From positions 1 through 64,000 of the forward strand of contig BJGV01000003.1 in the NCBI GenBank assembly GCA_014190895.1: 64,000 nucleotides of DNA, in the 5' to 3' direction. The notes under the pieces are model-generated. The model saw only the letters and a program-made list of their open reading frames with translations. It made no database searches and had not been told where the DNA came from. Shown here in pieces: positions 1 through 8,957 of this stretch. The DNA is from Nitrosomonadaceae bacterium. Its GTDB lineage: Bacteria; Pseudomonadota; Gammaproteobacteria; Burkholderiales; Nitrosomonadaceae. The position numbers were made by a program, and so were the translations under genes. Within the stretch, counting starts at the first letter, position 1. Every line of letters starts with the position of its first letter.

Positions 1-184
1 CTTTTTTTGCTGCTGTTTTCTTTGCTGCTGCTTTTTTTGCTGCTGTTTTTTTTGCTTCTGGTTTTTTTGCTGCTGCTTTTTTTGCTTCCGGTTTTTTTGC
101 TGCTGCTTTTTTTGCTGCCGGTTTTTTTGCTGCCGGTTTTTTTGCTACCGCTTTCTTTGCTGCTGGTTTTTTAGTAGTTGCCAT
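1..184 (-). CDS. Histone H1-like Lys/Ala/Pro-repeat protein, 3' end cut by window edge
   Basis: The minus strand reads ATG at 184-182 and then an uninterrupted run of [10 protein letters not shown] and PEAKK pentapeptides to the window edge ([17 protein letters not shown]...). A strong GGAGG lies just upstream of the ATG. Such KKAA-rich proteins in betaproteobacteria are histone H1/HC2-like DNA-binding proteins of the nucleoid; that role comes from the family. The product is extremely basic and low in complexity, so length can vary by repeat slippage. The ORF track omits it because it is short and incomplete. The C-terminus lies outside the window. Confidence 0.8.
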   Translation of the reverse strand, partial: MATTKKPAAKKAVAKKPAAKKPAAKKAAAKKPEAKKAAAKKPEAKKTAAKKAAAKKTAAKK

Positions 185-425
185 TTCAACCTCCGGATTA
201 AAGTTACATGGGACTAAAAATTACTACACTTGTTACACTTACTACCACATGCACAATTAAAGATCAGCGAAAATATTAAGAATAACGCTTACCAAATTGG
301 GCAGCAGTTCTTTTACTACAAGATAATTTTTATAATCATGCTTGTAGGATATCTATAGAATTTATCTGTTTTCATATAAACTTTTATTTAAATAATATAT
401 TTAATATGTGAATGCACAGTACTAG

Positions 426-440
426 GGTTAATCATTAACC
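426..440. repeat. Short palindrome after nrdB
   Basis: GGTTAAT-C-ATTAACC is a perfect 7-bp inverted repeat that starts within 20 bases of the nrdB stop codon. No T-run follows on the minus strand, so a Rho-independent terminator is not supported. It could be a protein-binding site. The rest of the 261-base gap between nrdB and the H1-like gene shows nothing else I recognise. Confidence 0.3.
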
Positions 441-445
441 GTCGT

Positions 446-1603
446 TTAGTCCCAATTTAGAGCGCCTCCAGTTTGATATTCAGTAACGCGAGTCTCAAAA
501 AAATTCTTTTCTTTCTTTAAATCAATCATCTCAGACATCCATGGAAATGGGTTTTGAGCTCCCAAGTAAAGGGAATCCAAACCAATTTGCTGACATCGAC
601 GATTGGCAATATAACGTAAATACTCCTTGAACATTGGTGCGTTCATTCCTAAGACGCCACGTGGGAGGGTATCTTCAGCATAGCGGTACTCAAGTTCTAC
701 AGCTTGTTTCATTAATTCGTTAATCTCATTACGGAAATCTTTAGTCCAAAGATTTGGGTTCTCCATCTTAATTTGATTAATAACGTCAATCCCGAAATTA
801 CAGTGCATTGATTCATCTCGTAAAATATACTGATACTGCTCTGCTGCACCAGTCATTTTATTTTGTCGTCCCAAGGCTAATATTTGTGTAAAGCCAACAT
901 AAAAAAATAATCCTTCCATAATACAAGCAAAAACGATTAGACTTTTCAGTAACTGTTGATCGGTCTCTAATGTGCCTGTCTTAAATTGTGGATCTGTGAG
1001 TACGTCGATAAATGGGATTAGAAATTCGTCTTTGTCTCGGATTGAAGCTATCTCGTGATAGGCATTAAAAATTTCTCCTTCATCTAGTCCCAGAGATTCA
1101 ACAATATACTGATAAGCGTGAGTATGAATTGCCTCTTCAAAAGCCTGACGTAATAGGTATTGACGACATTCTGGATTAGTGATGTGACGATACGTACCGA
1201 GCACAATATTGTTTGCTGCTAGCGAGTCTGCGGTCACAAAGAAACCTAAATTACGTTTGATCAGACGACGCTCGTCTTCGGTAAGTCCATGGGGGTCTTT
1301 CCAGAGAGCCACATCTCGACTCATATTAATTTCTTGCGGCATCCAATGATTGGCACAAGCAGAAAGATATTTATCCCACGCCCATTTATATTTAAATGGC
1401 ACTAATTGATTTACATCAGTCTTACAATTAATGATTCTCTTGTCTTCTACTGATACGCGCCGGTTCGTGTCATTAACAGCGTGCCGTTTAATATTTTTAC
1501 TATTGTCAATCTCACTGCTATCAATGTCCTCTACAGCTAAGATTCTTTTTAAATGTAGATCTTGAGTTGTAGATAGAAGTTGCTTGTCTTCAAATATCAA
1601 CAT
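446..1603 (-). CDS. nrdB: Ribonucleotide reductase class Ia, beta subunit
   Basis: Small subunit of aerobic ribonucleotide reductase. It carries the di-iron site and tyrosyl radical that drive reduction of ribonucleotides by NrdA in the cytoplasm. The diagnostic block [12 protein letters not shown] (about residues 155-166) supplies the iron ligands Glu and His160 and the radical Tyr164. Later ligands are in [10 protein letters not shown] and [10 protein letters not shown]. The first ~50 residues before VEDKRIINC are variable, as is normal in betaproteobacteria. AGGAAAGGT sits directly before the ATG. It lies 31 bases downstream of nrdA, so the two genes form an operon. 385 aa is slightly long for the family because of the N-terminal tail. 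Confidence 0.97.
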   Translation of the reverse strand: MLIFEDKQLLSTTQDLHLKRILAVEDIDSSEIDNSKNIKRHAVNDTNRRVSVEDKRIINCKTDVNQLVPFKYKWAWDKYLSACANHWMPQEINMSRDVALWKDPHGLTEDERRLIKRNLGFFVTADSLAANNIVLGTYRHITNPECRQYLLRQAFEEAIHTHAYQYIVESLGLDEGEIFNAYHEIASIRDKDEFLIPFIDVLTDPQFKTGTLETDQQLLKSLIVFACIMEGLFFYVGFTQILALGRQNKMTGAAEQYQYILRDESMHCNFGIDVINQIKMENPNLWTKDFRNEINELMKQAVELEYRYAEDTLPRGVLGMNAPMFKEYLRYIANRRCQQIGLDSLYLGAQNPFPWMSEMIDLKKEKNFFETRVTEYQTGGALNWD

Positions 1604-1634
1604 ACCTTTCCTTTATTCTTTAGAGTTGTGTAAA

Positions 1635-4499
1635 TTATTGGCATGATTCACACTCGGGGTCATCTATAGAGCAGTACTTTAATTCGGTTAACAATGGAGA
1701 AACATTCAGTGGAATTATCCCGTTGCTTATAGATACCGCATTTAAAGCGCCAGCTCTAACTGTAGATTTTTCAGCAGCAGTTGCGCCCAGTGTACGCAGA
1801 TAATAGGTAGTTTTTAATCCCCGTAGCCAGGCTAATTTATAGGTCTCATCTAACTTCTTGCCAGAAACACCCGCCATATAGATATTGAGTGACTGTGCCT
1901 GATCGATCCATTTTTGACGTCTTGCTGCGGCCTCAATTAGCCAGTGGGGCTCAATCTCAAATGCGGTAGCATAAAGTTTACGCATGTCTGCTGGCACCCG
2001 ATCTATCTTACTTAAAACACCATCAAAGTATTTTAGATCCGAAATCATCACCTCATCCCAAAGTTTAAGTTTCTTCAAATCATTTACTAAACACTCATTA
2101 GCAATGGTGAATTCGCCAGATAAATTAGATTTGACGTAAAGATTTTGATAGGTTGGTTCAATACTAGCAGATACACCGATAATATTAGAGATGGTCGCAG
2201 TCGGTGCAATAGCCAAACAATTGGAATTACGCATTCCATGCTTTTTGATATGTTCTCGTAGCGCACCCCAATCTAACGTAGTTGACATATTTATCTCAAC
2301 ATACCCGCCTCGTTCTTTTCGCAAGAGATCAAGAGTGTCTTGGGGTAAAATACCGCGGTCCCATAGACTGCCGCTATAGGAAGCATAACAACCCCGCTCT
2401 TTGGCCATCTCAGTAGAAGCCCAGTAAGCGTAGTAAGCCACCGTTTCCATTGAGTAATCCGCAAATTCTACCGCTGCCTCAGAGGCATAAGGAATACGCA
2501 ACATGTGAAGACAGTCTTGGAAACCCATAATACCAAGTCCTATCGGTCGATGCCTAATATTAGAATTCCGAGCCTTAGCAACAGCATAAAAGTTAATATC
2601 AATTACATTATCTAGCATGCGCAGAGCGGTTTTAATGGTGTTTTTAAGTTTATTTGTGTCAAGCTTACCCTCGTGAATATGGGCGGCCAAGTTAATTGAA
2701 CCGAGATTACACACGGCAATCTCCTGACTATTCGTGTTCAAAGTAATTTCAGTACAAAGATTAGAACTATGAACCACACCTTCGTGATTTTGTGGCGAGC
2801 GGATATTACATGGATCCTTGAAAGTAATCCAGGGATGGCCAGTCTCAAACAACATACTGAGCATTTTCCGCCATAATTGTTGCGCAGGAATTTTTTTGTA
2901 TAGCTCAAGTTCCCCATTTAGAATTTTTGCTTCATACGCAAGATAGGCCGACTCAAAAGCTTTGCCAAATTTCTCATGTAAATCAGGTACGTCAGAGGGT
3001 GAAAATAAGGTCCACTCACCTCCTTCCATTACACGCTTCATGAGTAAATCTGGGACCCAGTTAGCGGTGTTCATATCATGAGTGCGACGGCGATCATCGC
3101 CAGTATTCTTACGTAACTCTAGAAACTCCTCGATGTCTAAATGCCATGATTCTAGATAGGCACAAACTGCACCTTTACGTTTCCCGCCTTGATTTACTGC
3201 CACAGCGGTGTCAGATACGACTTTTAAGAACGGCACAACGCCTTGTGATTTACCATTAGTACCTTTGATACGTGCACCCATTGCTCGTACTGGTGTCCAG
3301 TCATTACCCAGCCCTCCAGCGTACTTAGCAAGCAGGGCATTTTCTTTGATCGCCTCAAAGATTCCATCTAGATCATCTTCTACCGTTGAGAGATAACAAG
3401 AAGACAATTGTGATCGACAGGTGCCGGAATTAAATAGAGTTGGAGTGGAACTCATAAAATCAAAATTTGATAAGATGTTATAAAACTCAATTGCACGAGC
3501 TTCACGATCAACTTCATTTAGTGCAAGCCCCATCGCTACACGCATAAAGAATGCTTGCGGTAACTCAATACGCCGGTCTCTTACATGCAAGAAATAACGG
3601 TCGTACAGAGTTTGCAGGCCTATATATCCGAACTTAGAATCGCGGGAAGCATCTAGCGCTTTTGCTAGGACAGGTAGATCAAACTGCGCTAAGCGCTCAT
3701 CTAATAATTCAGCAGAGATGCCATGTTTAACGAAGTTGGGGAAATAATCTGCATAACGGGTTGTCATTTCTTGTTGGGCCACTTCTTCACCCAATACTTC
3801 ATAACGGATATTGTGTAATAATAATCGTGCGGTGACATAACTATAAGCCGGTTCTTTTTCAATCATCGCACGAGCCGAAAGAATCGTAGATTTTCTCACC
3901 TCCGCTGTTGGCACTCCGTCATACAAATCTTTCAATGTCGCTTTCAGTATTAACGCGCTATCTACTGTTCCACTTAAATTTGTACAGGCAGATTCAATTA
4001 ATGCTAATAACTTTACCGTATCGAGTGGAATCCTTAACCCGTCTTCTAACACATGTAAGATGCTAACAGGGGCCTCTGCTGTAGCCTGATTTTTTTGCTT
4101 TAACCTCTCACGCGTTCTATCTTCGCGATAAAGTACGTAAGCACGCGCTACGTCCTGTTCGCCAGAGCGCATTAATGCTAATTCCACTTGGTCTTGGATA
4201 TCTTCAATATGAAAAGTCCCGCCAACAGGTTGATGACGAATCAGGGCACTTACTACATTTTCAGTTAAGTGGGCTACCAATTCTCTGACTTTAGTCGAAA
4301 CAACGCCTTGTCCTCCACTGACCGCTATGAATGCTTTATTCATAGCAATTAAAATTTTGTTGGGCATAAAGGCTACTACCGAACCATTACGACGAATAAT
4401 TTTATATTGGGAATAATGCAAATCTTGCGAGGGAGCGACTGAGGAAAGATTGTAGTCCAATGGTGTTGCAGGTTTTGTACTGTCTGCTACAAGTTGCAT
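1635..4499 (-). CDS. nrdA: Ribonucleotide reductase class Ia, alpha subunit
   Basis: Catalytic subunit that reduces NDPs to dNDPs with NrdB. An N-terminal ATP-cone region (YKIIRRNGSVVAFMPNKI, about residues 32-50) indicates allosteric control by ATP/dATP. Active-site cysteines are visible in FNSGTCRSQLSSC, in the NLCTEITL block (Asn, Cys, Glu) and in AVCNLGSINL. The C-terminus ends in CESCQ, the mobile Cys pair re-reduced by thioredoxin or glutaredoxin. 954 aa is in line with the long betaproteobacterial type. It is the first gene of an nrdAB operon. The upstream gap probably holds the promoter, but I could not identify an NrdR box with confidence. Confidence 0.97.
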   Translation of the reverse strand: MQLVADSTKPATPLDYNLSSVAPSQDLHYSQYKIIRRNGSVVAFMPNKILIAMNKAFIAVSGGQGVVSTKVRELVAHLTENVVSALIRHQPVGGTFHIEDIQDQVELALMRSGEQDVARAYVLYREDRTRERLKQKNQATAEAPVSILHVLEDGLRIPLDTVKLLALIESACTNLSGTVDSALILKATLKDLYDGVPTAEVRKSTILSARAMIEKEPAYSYVTARLLLHNIRYEVLGEEVAQQEMTTRYADYFPNFVKHGISAELLDERLAQFDLPVLAKALDASRDSKFGYIGLQTLYDRYFLHVRDRRIELPQAFFMRVAMGLALNEVDREARAIEFYNILSNFDFMSSTPTLFNSGTCRSQLSSCYLSTVEDDLDGIFEAIKENALLAKYAGGLGNDWTPVRAMGARIKGTNGKSQGVVPFLKVVSDTAVAVNQGGKRKGAVCAYLESWHLDIEEFLELRKNTGDDRRRTHDMNTANWVPDLLMKRVMEGGEWTLFSPSDVPDLHEKFGKAFESAYLAYEAKILNGELELYKKIPAQQLWRKMLSMLFETGHPWITFKDPCNIRSPQNHEGVVHSSNLCTEITLNTNSQEIAVCNLGSINLAAHIHEGKLDTNKLKNTIKTALRMLDNVIDINFYAVAKARNSNIRHRPIGLGIMGFQDCLHMLRIPYASEAAVEFADYSMETVAYYAYWASTEMAKERGCYASYSGSLWDRGILPQDTLDLLRKERGGYVEINMSTTLDWGALREHIKKHGMRNSNCLAIAPTATISNIIGVSASIEPTYQNLYVKSNLSGEFTIANECLVNDLKKLKLWDEVMISDLKYFDGVLSKIDRVPADMRKLYATAFEIEPHWLIEAAARRQKWIDQAQSLNIYMAGVSGKKLDETYKLAWLRGLKTTYYLRTLGATAAEKSTVRAGALNAVSISNGIIPLNVSPLLTELKYCSIDDPECESCQ

Positions 4500-5224
4500 A
4501 ATTAATCCTTCTTTTTAATGCAATAACTATATTTCTGTTTCAGTGAAAAAATGCTTGGTATGTCTTCTAACTACTACATTTAGTATCAAAACTAGTTAAT
4601 TGAAACCAATTCTAGTAGGTTGATGAAATAATGCAAGTGTTTTTTGATATTATTATTCTTTAAATAAAAAGCTCTCAAGTGATTTAATTCGGTACAGAGC
4701 TCTCTGGGGAAATTAAGTAAAAAAAAATTCCGATAACCCTCTGTTGTTATTCAAGTATATTGGATGTGATGCGTTATAAATAAATATTGCATCAATAGAC
4801 GTCTCTCAAAAATATTAATTTTATTTATTACTGAGCAAGTGATGCAAGAATTCTAATTGAGACCATCTGAACAATTAAATTAAATCTTACTAACGTCTTC
4901 AACATAGATGCCTAACAACGTCCCACATGAGCGCAAATCGTTAAGGACAGACAGTCCATTTTGGATCAAAATTTCTGACGTCGAATGACAACTTTCTGCG
5001 GCAATATTTTCAAGCGCAACCTGGCCAGTCAATTTGGCCCTAGGTTAGGTTTAAGAACTGAAGTGAATAACATGAACTCGGTCCATTCATAATGCACAAG
5101 ACTCAACACACAATCTGGATATCTAACAGGATTTGAGGGGTTGCTTACTTTTGTCGTCTAAATCCTAGGATCTTCATGGGAACCATGATTTTAAGCAATA
5201 AATAATTACACATAAGAAAAGTAG
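4500..5224. other. Long gene-poor stretch between nrdA and EF-hand gene
   Basis: These 725 bases have no intact gene. The nrdA-proximal part is very AT-rich and should contain the nrdAB promoter. A 54-codon open stretch at 4880-5044 on the minus strand looks like a decayed gene and is listed separately. No tRNA, insertion sequence end or terminator with a T-run is evident. Confidence 0.6.
4880..5044 (-). pseudogene. Possible gene relic (54 open codons, no start)
   Basis: Between two in-frame stops the minus strand encodes PRAKLTGQVALENIAAESCHS... to ...LLGIYVEDVSKI. It has normal protein-like composition in an otherwise AT-rich gap. No good start codon precedes it and a stop bounds it upstream, so it is not a functional gene as it stands. 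The KLxxxxALEN-AAES pattern faintly recalls phasin helices, but the likeness is too weak to name the family. It may also be a chance open frame. Confidence 0.3.
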
Positions 5225-5623
5225 TTATTTCTTCATCTCGCCATGCGGGCTGGGGCCACTCGGGGGGGTTCCACCAGATTTTATCCCAGCTGCGTAACGG
5301 TCCGCCTCACCCTTATCGACAAAACCATCCTTATTAACATCTATCTTGTCAAATATGACTTCATGGTGTTTTATAAATTCTTCCCTACTCACTTTTCCGT
5401 CTTTGTTCTTATCTACCATCGACATGCCGTATTTATCCTCGCTAGCCTTTGCCCCGGGAGATTTAGTAGCATCTGCTCTGTCGGCATAGGCAAGTAGGTA
5501 GGTTTTGTCGAGAGACTGCATAACAAATGGGTTGTCAGTTGCAGAAGCGACAGACGCATTAACAAGAGCGGCAGCAAAAGCAGAACTAATAGCAACAGAG
5601 ATAATAGATTTTTTATTGGGCAC
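5225..5623 (-). CDS. Secreted EF-hand calcium-binding protein
   Basis: A signal peptide (MPNKKSIISVAISSAFAAALVNASVASA) is followed by two canonical EF-hand loops, DKNKDGKVSREE (residues 71-82) and DVNKDGFVDKGE (95-106). All calcium-coordinating positions are filled. The 132-aa product should be periplasmic or surface-exposed and bind two Ca2+ ions. A GGAGG-type site (GAGGAGGGGGTG) precedes the start. The short Pro/Gly/Ser-rich tail ends HGEMKK. The gene stands alone between two non-coding stretches, so its biological role cannot be read from context. Confidence 0.85.
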   Translation of the reverse strand: MPNKKSIISVAISSAFAAALVNASVASATDNPFVMQSLDKTYLLAYADRADATKSPGAKASEDKYGMSMVDKNKDGKVSREEFIKHHEVIFDKIDVNKDGFVDKGEADRYAAGIKSGGTPPSGPSPHGEMKK

Positions 5624-5781
5624 AGCACCCCCTCCTCTTTAATAAATTTTTTATCAAATTAACTTGTATGTGGTTATCTTGCACTGTCAATAATAAGTAG
5701 AATGTTTTCATCAGAGAAATACGTTATTGGTCATTACGTGGATAACAAATGACGGGCATGGTGACCCGTCATTTATTGTAA

Positions 5782-6021
5782 TTATCCCTTCAGTGCAGAC
5801 ATCGGTGCGCCAAAGTTGATGTGAAAAGCTGCCCCGCCAATTACAAGCGCTGGAACTGATTTAACACCAGCTCCCTCGGCGACACTTATTTGATCTTTTT
5901 GCTCACCTAGGTGTACGATTTTTACATCGTAACGTGCCAGATCTAGAGCTTCGGCAACTTGATGTTCGGCTTCGATACATACAGGACAACCAGCATGATA
6001 AAAAATAGCGGATGTTTTCAT
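5782..6021 (-). CDS. Small thioredoxin/glutaredoxin-fold protein
   Basis: The ORF track begins 28 codons too early. The natural start is MKTSAIFYHAG at 6021, preceded by GGAGATTAACC. The 79-aa product has CPVC at residues 12-15 and the cis-proline segment SVPALVIGG, the two hallmarks of a minimal thioredoxin fold. It has no signal peptide, so it should act as a cytoplasmic thiol-disulfide exchange protein or a redox partner of an unknown enzyme. The partner cannot be inferred from the neighbours. Confidence 0.8.
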   Translation of the reverse strand: MKTSAIFYHAGCPVCIEAEHQVAEALDLARYDVKIVHLGEQKDQISVAEGAGVKSVPALVIGGAAFHINFGAPMSALKG

Positions 6022-6351
6022 GGTTAATCTCCAAAAAAATTTAATAATTACTAGGTTTACTCGTCTCGCAACAAAAAAGAATGCGTAATTCTGAGATGCT
6101 TCCATTATACCTCTTAGCGGCCTATTAATGCCAGTTTATGTATCCCGCTTCCTTCGCGGAAAGACAGTTAAACTAAATTAAAAATTTAGGCATAGCGAGG
6201 TTTACTAGCGTGATAGCTTCACAGGATCTGAAGCGCAAAAAATGGAAGCAAGGGCTTTTTTGAATTTCTGTAAAGAACGTCTCAAAGCGGTCCTTATTTC
6301 AATTGCTTTACTGATAAACAAGCCTTATCAGACTTTTTCGCCATCCCTTAC
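6022..6351. other. Non-coding gap with a small hairpin
   Basis: I find no intact gene here. An inverted repeat CTGATAA-acaagcc-TTATCAG lies at 6311-6331, just past the rsmI stop codon. It is followed on the plus strand by ACTTTTT, which would suit a weak terminator reading rightward, but no plus-strand gene precedes it. On the minus strand there is no T-run. Short open plus-strand frames (for example IASQDLKRKKWKQGLF) end quickly and match nothing I know. Confidence 0.4.
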
Positions 6352-7230
6352 TTATAATTCTTTTTCTGCTTTTAGCAATAAGGCCATTCCATAGAGTAGT
6401 TTTTTATTTTTACCGGTAATTTTCGTTGCAAGTTTAACGGCCTGCTTTAAGGAGAGTTCTTCGAGCAATAATTCCAACACATCCTTAGTCTGTTCGTCTA
6501 TTTCTGTTACATGTTGAATTTCTGCACCAGACACCAATAATACGAATTCCCCCTTCTGTTGATTAGGGTCCGTCTGTAACCACTTAAGAGCGTCGCCCAA
6601 GGCACAAGTATAGATAGTTTCAAATAGTTTTGTGAGTTCCCTGGCAATAGTAAGCTGACGATGCGAACCCAATACTTCAGCTAAATTTGATACACACTCT
6701 AGAATCCGATGAGGGGCCTCGTAAAACACTAGGGTGTAAGGTAGCAATTTTAACTTCTCTAGTTCGCGTCTGCGCATTCCTGCTTTAGCTGAAAGAAAGC
6801 CATAAAAAAGGAAATGAGAGGCATCTATTCCAGCTGCGGATAAGGCGCATAACACAGCACTGGGACCCGGAACAGGCACTACTTTATAGTTCTGTTCTTT
6901 CACCATGTTAATTAAAATTGCTCCGGGATCCGATATTCCGGGTGTGCCAGCATCAGTAACCAAAGCAACCGACTTTCCTGCTGCCAGCAGGGCTAGAATC
7001 TTTGCCGCCGCAACTCTTTCATTATGCTGATGCAAGACCATCATCTTTCTAGTTATCGAATAGTGTGTCAATAAATATCCGGTAGTACGAGTGTCTTCAG
7101 CGGCAATCATGTCTACCGTCGCCAATACATCCAGCGCTCTTAGGCTGATATCGCGCAGGTTGCCTATCGGAGTAGCAACTACATATAATATACTTTCTGA
7201 TAACGATGTCATTACAGTACGGTGCTCCAT
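6352..7230 (-). CDS. rsmI: 16S rRNA (cytidine(1402)-2'-O)-methyltransferase
   Basis: RsmI methylates the 2'-OH of C1402 in the ribosomal decoding centre using SAM. The tetrapyrrole-methylase fold is recognisable from TPIGNLRDISLRAL, AEDTRTTGYLL, VTDAGTPGISDPG and VPGPSAVLCALSAAG, in the expected order. The start may be the second Met (MTSLSESILY, position 7212), which fits the family better than the track start. The upstream divergent neighbour in related genomes is usually yraN-diaA. Here only a relic remains there (see 7262-7441). Confidence 0.95.
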   Translation of the reverse strand: MEHRTVMTSLSESILYVVATPIGNLRDISLRALDVLATVDMIAAEDTRTTGYLLTHYSITRKMMVLHQHNERVAAAKILALLAAGKSVALVTDAGTPGISDPGAILINMVKEQNYKVVPVPGPSAVLCALSAAGIDASHFLFYGFLSAKAGMRRRELEKLKLLPYTLVFYEAPHRILECVSNLAEVLGSHRQLTIARELTKLFETIYTCALGDALKWLQTDPNQQKGEFVLLVSGAEIQHVTEIDEQTKDVLELLLEELSLKQAVKLATKITGKNKKLLYGMALLLKAEKEL

Positions 7231-7261
7231 ATTAGTTTTCTAGTGTAAAGTATTCCACTAA

Positions 7262-7441
7262 AGAGTTGTTCTTATCAATGTATCAATTCACACGTTCGAT
7301 ATATCAAAACAAATGGAGCGGATAGTTTTTACAGGCTATGGTCAGGAGAAAACCGCACTAAATATTAGTGAGGGATATATGAAAAAAACCGCAGAATTGA
7401 TTGCTCAGCAACATTGTATGCTCAATCTGATTTTAATTTGA
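7262..7441 (+). pseudogene. Probable relic of diaA (SIS-domain DnaA-associated protein)
   Basis: A plus-strand frame open between TAA (7259) and TGA (7439-7441) reads RVVLINVSIHTFDISKQM, then IVFTGYGQEK, then TAELIAQQHCMLNLILI. These pieces follow the order of the C-terminal half of DiaA/GmhA-like SIS proteins: VLLAIS, IVALTGYDGG, ARIQEMHML. The intervening motifs are shortened and the N-terminal half is gone. In betaproteobacteria diaA commonly lies divergent from rsmI, which is exactly this position. The comparison is from memory of the family; no alignment was run. Confidence 0.45.
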
Positions 7442-7497
7442 CGTCAAGCCTCTGATTACAAAGAACAGGTTCATAACTTACTTTTTAGGCACTTTTA

Positions 7498-8898
7498 ATG
7501 CTACCGACCCACTTTCTTACTCAGCTCCGATCTTCGTTACCACCAGATCAACTCTATACTGATCCGGTAAATTGTTATGCTTACGCCTATGATAATAGTA
7601 GAAAGATATTCCCACCAGATGCGGTGGTGTTCCCGCTTACCTCAGAGGAAGTGCAGACCGTTGTTGTACTTTGCAATGCGTATAAAATTCCACTTACGCC
7701 ACGTGGCCGTGGCACTGGTACCTCGGGAGGAAGCCTTCCAGAACAGGGCGGGGTGGCGCTGTCTTTGGAACGCATGCTGCGTATTCTTGTTGTTGATCCC
7801 GCTAATCGCGTCATTGTAGCTGAACCAGGGGTGCTCAATCAATCAGTGCAGGACGCAACCAAACCCCATGGATTATTTTGGCCACCAGATCCTTCTAGTG
7901 CAGCATACTCTACCATAGGCGGGAATCTTGCTACTTCTGCTGGTGGCCCTCATGCAGTGAAATATGGCACCACTCGCGATCATGCTCTGGGATTAAAGGC
8001 GGTAACAGGAAAAGGCGAGATCATTAAGACCGGTTGTTACACTACCAAGGGTGTTGTGGGTTATGATCTTACCCGACTGTTAATAGGCTCTGAGGGAACG
8101 CTGGCTATCATCACCGAGGCAACGCTTAAGCTTACTCCATTACCGCAAGCCATTAGTGGCCTTACTGCACATTTCCTTGATGCCGCAAGTTGTTCTGCTG
8201 CGATAGTTGCAATCATGGCACTTCATCGGACCCCTAGCGCCCTTGAATTTCTTGACAATGGTTCGCTTAATTTAATACGAGGACGTTTCCCTGATATGTT
8301 ACCAGCAGACTCTCGAGCCATGCTGATGATAGAAATTGATGGATCGCCTAATGAAATTAGGGATTCTAGTGCCGCTATCCTTTCTGCGTGTCGTAATAAA
8401 GGATTAATAAAATCAGAACAGGTCGCTGATGCTGTCAGTTTGTGGCAAATTCGTAAGGCATTGTCACCATTACTGCGCGATATTGCCCCAAAGAAAATTA
8501 ATGAGGATGTGGTCGTGCCAATAGCTACATTGCCAGAATTTCTCGATAAATTGGCATTACTAAGTTCCAACTATCAAATTGCTAATGTTAATTTTGGCCA
8601 TGCTGGTAACGGTAATATTCATGTAAATTTACTAGTCAACCAAGATAATGCTGATGAGATGGATCGCGCAGAAAAGTGTTTAAACGAGATATTTGATCTA
8701 GTAATTAAACTGAATGGCACGCTATCGGGAGAACATGGGATTGGTAGCGAAAAACGCGCTTATATCGGCAAGGAGATTGACGAAATAACATTGGCATTAA
8801 TGAGAGATATAAAGTTGGTGTTTGATCCTAATAATATTCTTAATCCAGGAAAATTATTTCCCCAAACCAAGAATCCGAATCACGACAAGATTTGTTAA
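7498..8898 (+). CDS. glcD: FAD-linked glycolate / D-lactate dehydrogenase (GlcD-type)
   Basis: A flavoprotein oxidising a 2-hydroxyacid (glycolate or D-lactate) to the oxo acid. The PCMH-type FAD-binding domain carries TPRGRGTGTSGGSLP, GNLATSAGGPHAVKYGTTRDH and LLIGSEGTLAIITEATL. The C-terminal substrate/FAD domain has NFGHAGNGNIHVN and GEHGIGSEKRAYI. 466 aa is typical for GlcD. A GlcF-like iron-sulfur subunit is encoded far away at 44030-45295, and no GlcE is seen. D-lactate as the substrate is equally possible from sequence alone. The gene starts ATG at 7498, but no clear ribosome site precedes it. Confidence 0.85.
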   Translation: MLPTHFLTQLRSSLPPDQLYTDPVNCYAYAYDNSRKIFPPDAVVFPLTSEEVQTVVVLCNAYKIPLTPRGRGTGTSGGSLPEQGGVALSLERMLRILVVDPANRVIVAEPGVLNQSVQDATKPHGLFWPPDPSSAAYSTIGGNLATSAGGPHAVKYGTTRDHALGLKAVTGKGEIIKTGCYTTKGVVGYDLTRLLIGSEGTLAIITEATLKLTPLPQAISGLTAHFLDAASCSAAIVAIMALHRTPSALEFLDNGSLNLIRGRFPDMLPADSRAMLMIEIDGSPNEIRDSSAAILSACRNKGLIKSEQVADAVSLWQIRKALSPLLRDIAPKKINEDVVVPIATLPEFLDKLALLSSNYQIANVNFGHAGNGNIHVNLLVNQDNADEMDRAEKCLNEIFDLVIKLNGTLSGEHGIGSEKRAYIGKEIDEITLALMRDIKLVFDPNNILNPGKLFPQTKNPNHDKIC

Positions 8899-8957
8899 AT
8901 ACAGAAAGATGTTGCCTGATAAAAAAACGCGGTGTGTTCTTTGCTACGAAGCCGGTA

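Noticed and set aside
4560-4625. Possible NrdR boxes upstream of nrdA (ACTACATTTAGTA and CTAGTAGG region)
   Set aside because: The half-sites resemble the consensus only loosely and spacing could not be matched to a known arrangement.
5413-5628. 71-aa Leu-rich ORF
   Set aside because: It is an out-of-frame shadow of the EF-hand signal peptide region.
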